A stretch of DNA of 7,660 nt, taken from NCBI RefSeq assembly GCF_049059935.1, contig NZ_JBMGQR010000118.1:1-7660 (forward strand), read 5' to 3'. The position numbers and the translations under genes were made by a program. The DNA comes from JAURVT01 sp049059935. Lineage in GTDB: Bacteria > Actinomycetota > Actinomycetes > Propionibacteriales > Nocardioidaceae. Position 1 is the first letter of the stretch; each line of letters opens with the position of its first letter. The notes beneath the pieces were generated by a model that had not been told where the DNA came from, ran no database searches, and worked only from the letters and a program-made list of their open reading frames with translations. Positions 1 through 6,266 of the stretch are shown piece by piece.

Positions 1-377
1 CTGGCCGCCGCCAGGCTGCCTGCGAGCGCCTGCAGCGCCCCGGGCCCGATGGACGTGAACACGGCGGCCTTCTCTCCGGTGGCCCACCGCAACGCCGTGG
101 CGGCGTGGGCGGCCTCGACCTCGTTGCGCACCGCGTAGGTACGGACCAGGCCCGCGTCCTGGTAGACCCGCAGGACCTCTCCCAGGTCGGTCGAGCCGTG
201 GCCGAAGATGCCGACGAAGCGACTCACCCCCTGGCGCAACAGGCCGAGCACCACGGCCTCGGACAAGGTGAGGTGCAGTGACTCGGGCAGCGTCGAGCCT
301 TCCAGGGCCGCCTCGATGCCCCCGGCGGCGCTGATCGCCGAAGCCCGGGCGACGCGCTCATCCACGATGTCGTTCAT
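1..377 (-). CDS. TPP-dependent enzyme, IolD-like (N-terminal part, runs off left edge)
   Basis: This partial gene reads leftwards from an ATG at 377-375 and stays open for 125 codons to the window edge. The visible part is the N-terminal, pyrimidine-binding domain of a TPP enzyme. Residues 56-61 read GIFGHG, N85-E86 supplies the glutamate that activates the cofactor in this superfamily, and residues 108-114 read TSIGPGA. In acetolactate synthases the last motif is usually TSGPGA, whereas FGHG together with SIGPGA is typical of IolD, the 3D-(3,5/4)-trihydroxycyclohexane-1,2-dione hydrolase of inositol breakdown. An IolD-like ring- or C-C-cleaving role is therefore inferred. The 50 or so residues before the first motif are not distinctive. 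The gene is divergent from the IclR regulator and probably shares its control region. No Shine-Dalgarno sequence precedes the ATG, but a TANNNT -10 element lies 7 nt upstream, so it may be leaderless. The C-terminal TPP-binding half, which would confirm the family, lies outside the window. Confidence 0.8.
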   Translation of the reverse strand, partial: MNDIVDERVARASAISAAGGIEAALEGSTLPESLHLTLSEAVVLGLLRQGVSRFVGIFGHGSTDLGEVLRVYQDAGLVRTYAVRNEVEAAHAATALRWATGEKAAVFTSIGPGALQALAGSLAAA

Positions 378-384
378 GGGTCGA

Positions 385-413
385 ACGCTACAACAGGGTT
401 GCCGATGTGACTA
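385..413 (-). promoter_or_regulatory. Candidate leaderless promoter for the IolD-like gene
   Basis: Read on the minus strand, TAGTCA (413-408) and TAGCGT (390-385) are 17 nt apart. The first matches the -35 consensus at 4 of 6 bases, and the second fits the actinobacterial TANNNT -10 pattern. The -10 ends 7 nt before the ATG at 377, which would place the transcription start on the start codon. The -35 match is weak, so support rests mainly on the -10 spacing and the lack of a ribosome binding site. Confidence 0.4.
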
Positions 414-435
414 CCAGATGGGCGCCGTTGGGACG

Positions 436-449
436 TTGACGAACGTCAA
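436..449. promoter_or_regulatory. Palindrome, candidate IclR operator
   Basis: TTGACG-AA-CGTCAA is a perfect 6-bp inverted repeat with a 2-nt centre. An overlapping repeat, GACGTT-GACG-AACGTC, occupies 432-447. It lies between the two divergent promoters, 22 bp upstream of the left -35 element and 72 bp upstream of the right one. IclR-family proteins commonly bind short palindromes in such divergent regions, so this is the best operator candidate. No binding is shown by the sequence itself. Confidence 0.45.
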
Positions 450-451
450 GT

Positions 452-477
452 CGGGCCATCGCCGTCGATCTGGCCCG
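452..477. repeat. Second inverted repeat in the divergent region
   Basis: CGGGCCA (452-458) and TGGCCCG (471-477) are perfect 7-bp inverted arms separated by 12 nt. The repeat starts 2 bp after the 436-449 palindrome. It could be an accessory operator half-site pair or a hairpin, but its GC-rich arms make chance occurrence more likely than for the first palindrome. Confidence 0.25.
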
Positions 478-521
478 GATCCGTGGCGCTTCTCAGCCGT
501 GGGGGGAGTGCGACAACGCCC

Positions 522-550
522 TTGACGCTACGGCAATCTCTCCCTACGGT
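522..550 (+). promoter_or_regulatory. Candidate leaderless promoter for the IclR regulator
   Basis: TTGACG (522-527) and TACGGT (545-550) are separated by exactly 17 nt. The -35 matches consensus at 5 of 6 bases and the -10 fits TANNNT. Transcription should begin near 557, which coincides with an in-frame GTG. No Shine-Dalgarno sequence is present, consistent with a leaderless message. Confidence 0.6.
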
Positions 551-556
551 GTGAGC

Positions 557-1378
557 GTGGCAACTGACGAGAGCCGTACGCGTGGCGGCACCTTGGAGTC
601 GGGGCTGGACATCATCGAGTGTCTGGTCGAACGACCCGACGGCGCCGGGGTGACCGAGCTGGCCGTCCTGCTGGGCATGGACAAGGGCAATCTGCACCGC
701 CTGCTGAAGGTGCTGATCGCCCGGGGGTACGTCACCCAGCAGGTCGACAGTCGTCGCTACCGGGCGACGGCTCACGTCGTGGGCCTCGCCGGCTCGCTCC
801 TGCGCCAGCTCGACCTCCGCTCCGTCGGGGAGCAGCCATGTGCGCAGCTGCTGGAGAGGACGGGGGAGTCGGTCCACCTGTCGCAGGTCACGCGTTCTGG
901 GGTCGTCTACATCCTGCAGCGGCGCGCGCCGTTCCGCGTCAGCATCGCCACCGAGGTCGGAGCTCGCCCGCCGCTGCATGCGACGGCGACCGGGAAGTCG
1001 ATCCTGGCCCACGTCGACGACGCCATGGCCGACGAGTGGCTCAGCGAGCCTTTCGAGAGCTTCACTTACCGCACGCACACGGATCGTGCCTCGCTCGATC
1101 GTGATCTCGAGCTCATCCGATCGCGTGGGTTCGCGGTCGACGACGAGGAGTACAACCCTGGTGCGCGCTGCGTCGCTGCGCCCATCTTCGGTCTCGAGGG
1201 CACGGTCGTCGGTTGTGTGGGCATGTCGACACCCACCCAGCGAGTGTCGATCGGAGACCTGAGCAAGCTGGCCGGCGAAGTGCTCAGGACCGCGAGGCAG
1301 ATCACCGCCAACATGGGCGGCCCCGTCGACAGGCACCCCGACTCAGACCCGTGGATCGAGGACGGCGGCATCAGATGA
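557..1378 (+). CDS. IclR-family transcriptional regulator
   Basis: This is a 273-residue regulator, a usual length for the IclR family. The N-terminal winged helix-turn-helix spans roughly residues 12-73, with the helix pair around VTELAVLLGMDKGNLHRLL. The C-terminal effector-binding domain carries the family landmarks HATATGKSILA (about 141-151) and EEYNPGARCVAAPIF (about 197-211), including the conserved Glu and Cys. An in-frame GTG at 551 would add two residues. I prefer 557 because a TTGACG-17-TACGGT promoter places the transcript start there and there is no ribosome binding site for either codon. The family acts as small-molecule-responsive repressors or activators of nearby catabolic genes. 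Its position, divergent from the TPP enzyme and upstream of the transporter operon, suggests it controls both arms and possibly itself, with a pathway sugar or keto intermediate as ligand (inferred). The last 20 or so residues are an acidic tail beyond the conserved domain. Confidence 0.95.
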   Translation: MATDESRTRGGTLESGLDIIECLVERPDGAGVTELAVLLGMDKGNLHRLLKVLIARGYVTQQVDSRRYRATAHVVGLAGSLLRQLDLRSVGEQPCAQLLERTGESVHLSQVTRSGVVYILQRRAPFRVSIATEVGARPPLHATATGKSILAHVDDAMADEWLSEPFESFTYRTHTDRASLDRDLELIRSRGFAVDDEEYNPGARCVAAPIFGLEGTVVGCVGMSTPTQRVSIGDLSKLAGEVLRTARQITANMGGPVDRHPDSDPWIEDGGIR

Positions 1379-1398
1379 CGGCAGTTCCTCGACCCCTT

Positions 1399-1416
1399 GC
1401 GGTGTAGGCCCACCGC
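1399..1416 (+). terminator. Short GC-rich hairpin after the regulator (possible terminator)
   Basis: GCGGTG (1399-1404) and CACCGC (1411-1416) form a perfect 6-bp stem around a 6-nt loop, beginning 21 nt after the IclR stop codon. No T-run follows, which is common for actinobacterial hairpins. It could separate regulator transcription from the transporter operon or cause partial read-through. The stem is short, so this is tentative. Confidence 0.3.
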
Positions 1417-1541
1417 CCCACCCAGTCCCCCGGTCCCGCAACCGCTGGAACCGGTCAGCACCACCTGGTGAACACCCACATCCCTGGCAGGCGGCCACAC
1501 CGGTCGTCATTCAGGCCTGCGCTGAAACAGAGGTCACAACC

Positions 1542-2615
1542 ATGCGTATTCCCCGACCGGTACGTGTCGCCGCGGCGGCCCTCCTGTCCGTCGGACTGCT
1601 CACCGCCTGTGGGTCAGGCGGCTCGAGCAGCTCGGGTGGCTCCGGCGGCGGAGAGACCGACGATCTCACGATCGGCATCTCCTACCCGACCGCGAACAGC
1701 CCGTTCTGGAAGGCCTACAACGACTTCATCGACGACGGCGCCGACCAGCTGGGCATCACGGTCAACGCCGTCTCGGCCGACGAGAACGAGCAGAAGCAGC
1801 TCTCGGACGTGCAGAACCTCATCAGCCAGGGCGTGGACGGACTGATCATCACCCCGCAGTCCACCTCGATCGCGCCCACCCTCCTCCGCGCTGCCGCACG
1901 GGCCGATATCCCCGTGGTGGTCACCGACCGCTATCCCGGGTACGACCCCGGGACGGAGAAGGACGCCGACTACGTCGCCTTCCTCGGACCCAACGACGAG
2001 CAGGCGGGACAGGGCATTGCCGAGGCTCTCGCCGAGGCCGGGGGAGACAAGTTCCTGGCCCTGGGTGGCACGCCGGGCAACTCGGTGGCGGAGGGCCGCA
2101 AGAGCGGGCTCGAGGCCGGCATCTCTGCTGCCGGCGCCGACCTGGTGCAGTTCCAGGCCGCCGGGGACAGCGAGGAGAAGGGTCTGTCGACCACCGAGAA
2201 CCTCCTGCAGGCCAATCCCAAGGGCAGCGTCAACGCCGTCTGGTGCTTCAACGACAACCTGTGCATGGGCGCCATCAAGGCCGCCAAGAACGCGGGACGT
2301 GAGGGCGACCTCGACTTCGGTGGCATGGACCTCACCCCGCAGGCCATCACCGCGATCGAGTCCGGCGACTACACCGTCAGCTTCGGCGGCCACTGGCTGC
2401 AGGGTGGGTTCGGCCTGGTCATCCTCTACGACCAGATCAAGGGCACCAAGCCCGCCGAGGGCGTGGTCAAGCTGGACCTGCTCAAGGTCGACAAGTCGAA
2501 CGTCGCGGAGTTCAAGTCCAAGTTCATCGACAACCCGCCGGACTACGACTTCACCAAGCTCAGCCGGGCCGACAACCCCGACGCGACGGCCGACTACGAG
2601 ATCACGCTGAACTGA
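1542..2615 (+). CDS. Sugar ABC transporter substrate-binding lipoprotein
   Basis: This 357-residue protein captures the substrate outside the membrane for the importer encoded by the next two genes. It begins with a lipoprotein signal peptide: basic residues, a hydrophobic stretch (9-20), then the lipobox LTAC with Cys23 as the lipidation site. A Gly/Ser-rich tether follows (24-37). The rest is a periplasmic-binding-protein type I fold like the ribose and inositol binders (Peripla_BP_4). Landmarks are ISYPTANSPFW (46-56), GVDGLIITP (97-105), IPVVVTDR (123-130), the FNDN loop (236-239) and GGMD (260-263), all at positions where this family contacts sugars. AGAGG at 1529-1533, 8 nt upstream, supports the ATG at 1542. 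The gap to the ATPase gene is 2 nt. Cys235 and Cys241 flank the FNDN loop and could form a disulfide. The ligand cannot be assigned from sequence. A cyclitol or related polyol is suggested by the neighbouring enzymes. Confidence 0.95.
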   Translation: MRIPRPVRVAAAALLSVGLLTACGSGGSSSSGGSGGGETDDLTIGISYPTANSPFWKAYNDFIDDGADQLGITVNAVSADENEQKQLSDVQNLISQGVDGLIITPQSTSIAPTLLRAAARADIPVVVTDRYPGYDPGTEKDADYVAFLGPNDEQAGQGIAEALAEAGGDKFLALGGTPGNSVAEGRKSGLEAGISAAGADLVQFQAAGDSEEKGLSTTENLLQANPKGSVNAVWCFNDNLCMGAIKAAKNAGREGDLDFGGMDLTPQAITAIESGDYTVSFGGHWLQGGFGLVILYDQIKGTKPAEGVVKLDLLKVDKSNVAEFKSKFIDNPPDYDFTKLSRADNPDATADYEITLN

Positions 2616-2617
2616 TC

Positions 2618-4105
2618 ATGCCCCACCTGTTCGAGATGCGAGGACTGAGAAAGTCCTACGACGCCGTGCGCGCTCTGAGATGGGACCAGGCTACGACCAT
2701 CACCCTGGACCCAGGGCAGGTCCTCGGCCTGGCCGGGGAGAACGGTGCCGGCAAGTCCACCCTGCTCGGCTCGCTCACCGGTTCGGTGCGTCTCGACGCA
2801 GGTCGATTCACCCTGGGCGGCGCGTCGTACGAGCCCGCAGGCCCGTTCGACGCGCTGTCCAAGGGGGTCGCGCTCATCCCCCAGGAGACCCTGCTGTCCC
2901 CCACCCTCACCGTGGCCGAGAACGTCCTGCTCGGACGCGAGTCCGAGTACACGTCGGCCGGCTTCATCAACGGCCGCAAGCGCGACAGGCTGGCGGCCAA
3001 GGCGCTGGGCCTGGTCGACCTCGACCTGGACATGTCGACCCTGTGCGGGTCACTGGTCATCGAGCACAAGAAGATGATCGAGCTCGCCCGCGCCCTGGCC
3101 GCCCAGCCACGTGTGCTGCTCGTCGACGAGACGTCGAACGTGCTGTCGCGAGACGGAGCGATCGTGCTCTTCGACCGGATCGCGTCCTTCGCCGAGCGAG
3201 GCGGGGCGGTCGTGTTCGTCACGCACCGCCTCGACGAGATCGTGCGCCACTGCACCGACGTGACCGTCCTCAAGGACGGCGACCTCGTGCGATCGCAACG
3301 CGTGGCCGAGACGTCCGAGGAGGAGATCGCCCACGCCATGGTGGGCCGGGCCCTGGAGGACGTCCTGCACGAGGGCACACGTCGATCCGGCGAGGTCGTC
3401 CTGGCCGTCGACGAGCTGCAGGTGCCCGGGTGCGACGCGTTCTCCCTCGACCTCAGGGCCGGCGAGATCGTCGGCATCGGCGGTCTGGTCGGCTGTGGGG
3501 CCGACTCGGTCGCACGAGCGCTCGCCGGTGTCGTCCGGACCCACGGCGGAACCATCACGCTTAACGGCGAGGACGTCACCGGGTTCGACCTGCCCGACCG
3601 CATCGGGGCTGGTATCGCCTACCTGCCGAAGGACCGCGACGAGGAGGGACTGCTCCTGGGCGCCTCCATCGCCGAGAACATCGCCCTGGGGAGCCTGGAC
3701 CGGTACAGCACCTGGGGCTTCGTCCCACCTCGGGCCGGGGCGGCAGGTGCGAACGAGCAGATCGCGCTCCTGTCGATCAAGGCCGAGGGACCCGGTACCC
3801 GAGTCGGTCAGCTCTCCGGCGGCAACCGCCAGAAGGTGCTGCTGGGTCGCTTGATGCACAGAGACGTGCCCGTCCTGGTCCTGAACAACCCCACCCGAGG
3901 CGTGGACGTCGGCGCCAAGGGCGACATCTATCGACTGTTGGACGCGGCACGGGACCAGGGCAAGGCGTTGATCGTCGTCTCCGACGAGCTCCCCGAGCTG
4001 CTCCGTCTTGCCGACCGCGTCCTGATCATGCGTCGCGGTGCGGTCTCGGCCATCGAGGAGCGTCCGCTCCCGACCGAACACGAACTGATCGGAGCAATGC
4101 TGTGA
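2618..4105 (+). CDS. Double-domain sugar ABC transporter ATPase with one degenerate site
   Basis: This 495-residue cytoplasmic protein has two ABC domains in tandem, as in RbsA- and MglA-type sugar importers. Domain 1 has an intact Walker A, GENGAGKST (40-48), Q-loop Gln89, Walker B VLLVDE (166-171) and His203 in the H-loop. Its signature segment is LVIEHKK (146-152) in place of an LSGGQ-like motif. Domain 2 has a lysine-less Walker A-like loop, GLVGCG (289-294), which is usual for this family, and an intact signature LSGGNRQ (399-405). Its Walker B reads VLVLNNPTRGVD (419-430), with Asn423-Asn424 where relatives have Asp-Glu. Pairing motifs across the two domains gives one complete ATP site (Walker A1, Walker B1, signature 2) and one site altered in every element. 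The gene follows the binding protein by 2 nt and its stop overlaps the permease GTG by 4 nt, so translation is probably coupled. It is full length with no frameshift. Confidence 0.95.
   Translation: MPHLFEMRGLRKSYDAVRALRWDQATTITLDPGQVLGLAGENGAGKSTLLGSLTGSVRLDAGRFTLGGASYEPAGPFDALSKGVALIPQETLLSPTLTVAENVLLGRESEYTSAGFINGRKRDRLAAKALGLVDLDLDMSTLCGSLVIEHKKMIELARALAAQPRVLLVDETSNVLSRDGAIVLFDRIASFAERGGAVVFVTHRLDEIVRHCTDVTVLKDGDLVRSQRVAETSEEEIAHAMVGRALEDVLHEGTRRSGEVVLAVDELQVPGCDAFSLDLRAGEIVGIGGLVGCGADSVARALAGVVRTHGGTITLNGEDVTGFDLPDRIGAGIAYLPKDRDEEGLLLGASIAENIALGSLDRYSTWGFVPPRAGAAGANEQIALLSIKAEGPGTRVGQLSGGNRQKVLLGRLMHRDVPVLVLNNPTRGVDVGAKGDIYRLLDAARDQGKALIVVSDELPELLRLADRVLIMRRGAVSAIEERPLPTEHELIGAML
4091..4094 (+). 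promoter_or_regulatory. Ribosome binding site for the permease
   Basis: GGAG lies 7 nt before the GTG at 4102, inside the end of the ATPase gene. It supports the overlapping GTGA start/stop and translational coupling. Confidence 0.6.
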
Positions 4106-5085
4106 GCACCACTCGAGCCCCCGAGGCGCGTTCGGCGGCCCCCACCGCGGCTCAGCGGCTGCAGCAGAGGTTCAAGTTGCAGCAGCTGGTCCCGTTCGCC
4201 GCGCTGATCATCCTGTTCGTCTTCTTCTCCCTCAACAACGGTGCCAACTTCTACTCGTCGTCCAACCTGCTGGTCGTCCTGCAGCAGACCGTCGTGCTGG
4301 CCATCGTCGCCTACGGCCTCACCTTCGTGATCGTGTCGGGGTCCATCGACCTGTCCGTCGGCTCGGTGGTGGCGCTCACCGGGGTGGTCACCGCCACCAT
4401 GGCCGAGGACAACCAAGTCCTGGGCATCGCGGCCGCCCTCGCCGTCGGCGTGCTGGCCGGCCTGGTGAACGGCTTCGTGTTCGCGTACGGCAAGATTCCC
4501 TCCTTCATCGTCACCCTCGGCATGCTGCAGGCCGCACGTGGCCTCACCCTTGTGATCAGCGACGGCGCGGCACGACCGCTGCCCTTCGACGGCATCCTGG
4601 GCAATCTCGGCCTGATGCCGTGGATCCTGGTCGCCGGTGCCGTCGTCACCCTGGCCGCCGTGATCTTGTTCCAGTACACGTTGTTCGGTCGGCGGGTCAG
4701 GGCGATCGGCGGCAACGAGCGCGTCGCCACGCTGGCCGGGGTGCCATCACGCCGGCTGAAGGTCGCAGTCTTCGCCTTCTCCGGCCTGATGGCGGGGGTC
4801 GGTGGAGTCGTCCTGGCCTCGCGTTTGGGGACGGGCTCGCCGACCGCGGCGACCGGGTTCGAGCTCGACGTCATCGCCGCCGTCGTCATCGGCGGCACCC
4901 CGCTGACCGGCGGACTGGGACGCATCAGCGGAACCCTCGTCGGTGCCGTCATCATCTCCATGCTCTCGAACGGACTGGTGCTGATGGGGGTCGGTGACGC
5001 CGCCCAACAGATCGTCAAGGGCGTCGTCCTGGCCGCTGCGGTCTTCGTCTCGCTCGAGCGCGGAAAGATCGGCGTCATCAAGTAG
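4102..5085 (+). CDS. Sugar ABC transporter permease (RbsC/BPD_transp_2 type)
   Basis: This 327-residue integral membrane protein is the channel subunit, likely acting as a dimer with the double ATPase. It has a hydrophilic cytoplasmic N-terminus (1-28) and about 8-10 hydrophobic segments, for example near 30-44, 56-78, 85-100, 107-129, 133-151, 173-191, 221-240, 256-270, 277-296 and 303-317. Family landmarks are GSIDLSVGS (80-88), IPSFIVTLGM (132-141), the cytoplasmic coupling-type loop GGNERVATLAGV (203-214) and the ELDVIAAVVIGGT segment (254-266). These match the ribose, xylose and inositol permease family. The GTG start overlaps the ATPase stop by 4 nt. Only one permease gene is present, as expected when a single subunit forms a homodimer. 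A 47-nt gap separates it from the dehydrogenase gene. Confidence 0.95.
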   Translation: MSTTRAPEARSAAPTAAQRLQQRFKLQQLVPFAALIILFVFFSLNNGANFYSSSNLLVVLQQTVVLAIVAYGLTFVIVSGSIDLSVGSVVALTGVVTATMAEDNQVLGIAAALAVGVLAGLVNGFVFAYGKIPSFIVTLGMLQAARGLTLVISDGAARPLPFDGILGNLGLMPWILVAGAVVTLAAVILFQYTLFGRRVRAIGGNERVATLAGVPSRRLKVAVFAFSGLMAGVGGVVLASRLGTGSPTAATGFELDVIAAVVIGGTPLTGGLGRISGTLVGAVIISMLSNGLVLMGVGDAAQQIVKGVVLAAAVFVSLERGKIGVIK

Positions 5086-5121
5086 GCGCCTGCCCCGTAC
5101 TTCTCCACACCCACCCACCCG

Positions 5122-5128
5122 TGAGGAA
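5122..5128 (+). promoter_or_regulatory. Ribosome binding site that fixes the dehydrogenase start
   Basis: The TGAGGAA segment lies just upstream of the ATG at 5133, with 5 nt after GAGGA. The in-frame GTG at 5121 falls at the edge of this site, so it is unlikely to be the start. ATG 5133 is preferred. Confidence 0.65.
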
Positions 5129-5132
5129 CCCC

Positions 5133-6257
5133 ATGTCCAAGCAGCGCGAGCTCCGCATCGGAGTCGCCGGTGCAGGCGCCATCGTCCGGCTCTCGCACCT
5201 TCCCGCCATCACCCGAGTCCCCGGTGTCCGCGCCGTCGCGCTCGCCGACCCTGATGCCGGCCGCGTCAACCAGCTCGCCGACGAGTACGAGGCCACGGCG
5301 TACCCCAACTACACCCAGATGATCGCCGAGGCCGATCTCGACGCCGTCCTCGTCGCTGCTCCCAACCACCTGCACCTCGACATTGTCGCGAAGGCCGCAG
5401 CGCGTGGTCTTCACGTCTTCACCGAAAAGCCGGTCGCTCACAACCTCGAGGACGCCCGCGCGATCGAGGCCGCCTGCGATGAGGCGGGTGTCGTCACGCA
5501 GACCGGTTTTAACCAGCGCTACCGCGAGCCGGTCCAGCTGGCCAAGCAGGGCTTGGAGGCAGGAATGGTGGGGGACGTCCTGTCCTTCCGGTCCGTGTAC
5601 TCCGAGTCCTACGCGGTCTACCCCTCGGCTACCGGCTACCGGTACGACCTGGCCCAGTCCGGTGGCGCGTCGATCCTCGACCTGGCCATCCACCGCATCG
5701 ACCTCGCTCGTCACCTGGTCGGGGACATCGTTGAGGTCTGCGCCACCGTCGACCACCGGACGATCCCGCACGCCGCCGACGACAACGTGTTCCTGCTCCT
5801 GCGGTTCGACAACGGCGCGACCGGCGTGATCAGCTCCGACCGGTTCTCGCCGCAGGTCTCGAACGCCACCGACCTGTACGGCCCGGTCGGCACCATCCAC
5901 CTCTCCACCGAGACCCGCAACCCCTTCCAGTCCGTGCCCATGGCCTTCTCCAGCCAGCTCCCCGCCTCAGAACTACCCGAGCCGCTCGCGAATGCGGAGT
6001 GGCCCTCCGCCTGGTGGCTGGACTACACCCCGGGTGCCTGGGTCAGCGTGAGCCCGACGCGCGGGAACCCCTACGACGCGGAGTGGACGGCTTTCGCCGC
6101 CGCAGTGGCCGGCCACGACACCCTCTCGCGCCCCACCATCCACGACGGCGTGCGGGCCCAGGAAGTCGTCACGGCCGCGTACCGCTCGGTCCGGGAGCAC
6201 GGCTGGGTCTCGCTGCCCCTAACCGACGCCGCCGAGCCCGTCCCCACGTACGAGTAA
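5133..6257 (+). CDS. Gfo/Idh/MocA-family NAD(P)-dependent dehydrogenase
   Basis: This 374-residue oxidoreductase is of typical family length and probably oxidises a hydroxyl of a sugar or cyclitol to a ketone with NAD or NADP. The N-terminal Rossmann fold opens with IGVAGAGAI (9-17), an acidic residue (Asp39) ends the second strand, and the loop VAAPNHLH (74-81) precedes the conserved EKP motif at 98-100, where Lys99 is the catalytic lysine. The C-terminal alpha/beta domain has GGASILDLAIHRID (177-190). Asp183 and His187 match the Asp-x3-His pair of inositol dehydrogenase. Asp39 could favour NAD over NADP, but this is only suggestive. The start was set by the Shine-Dalgarno sequence at 5122-5128. 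An upstream GTG at 5121 would add four residues. It sits between the permease and the TIM-barrel gene, consistent with acting on the imported compound. An IolG-like role is possible, but the substrate is unproven. Confidence 0.93.
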   Translation: MSKQRELRIGVAGAGAIVRLSHLPAITRVPGVRAVALADPDAGRVNQLADEYEATAYPNYTQMIAEADLDAVLVAAPNHLHLDIVAKAAARGLHVFTEKPVAHNLEDARAIEAACDEAGVVTQTGFNQRYREPVQLAKQGLEAGMVGDVLSFRSVYSESYAVYPSATGYRYDLAQSGGASILDLAIHRIDLARHLVGDIVEVCATVDHRTIPHAADDNVFLLLRFDNGATGVISSDRFSPQVSNATDLYGPVGTIHLSTETRNPFQSVPMAFSSQLPASELPEPLANAEWPSAWWLDYTPGAWVSVSPTRGNPYDAEWTAFAAAVAGHDTLSRPTIHDGVRAQEVVTAAYRSVREHGWVSLPLTDAAEPVPTYE

Positions 6258-6260
6258 GGA
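6256..6260 (+). promoter_or_regulatory. Ribosome binding site for the TIM-barrel gene
   Basis: AAGGA overlaps the dehydrogenase TAA stop and lies 6 nt before the ATG at 6267. It supports that start and indicates tight coupling of the two genes. Confidence 0.6.
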
Positions 6261-6266
6261 CCCTGC

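Noticed and set aside
446..1336. A 296-codon minus-strand frame opposite the IclR gene
   Set aside because: The plus strand encodes an unmistakable IclR protein. The antisense translation is Arg/Asp/Gly-rich with no motif.
1375..1407. A 10-codon frame whose ATG overlaps the IclR stop (ATGA)
   Set aside because: It is very short, has no ribosome binding site of note and its 3' end runs into the 1399-1416 hairpin. The overlap is probably chance.
4311..5900. A 529-codon open frame on the minus strand opposite the permease and dehydrogenase genes
   Set aside because: It crosses two well-supported plus-strand genes and has no recognisable domain. It is the kind of antisense open frame that GC-rich coding DNA produces.
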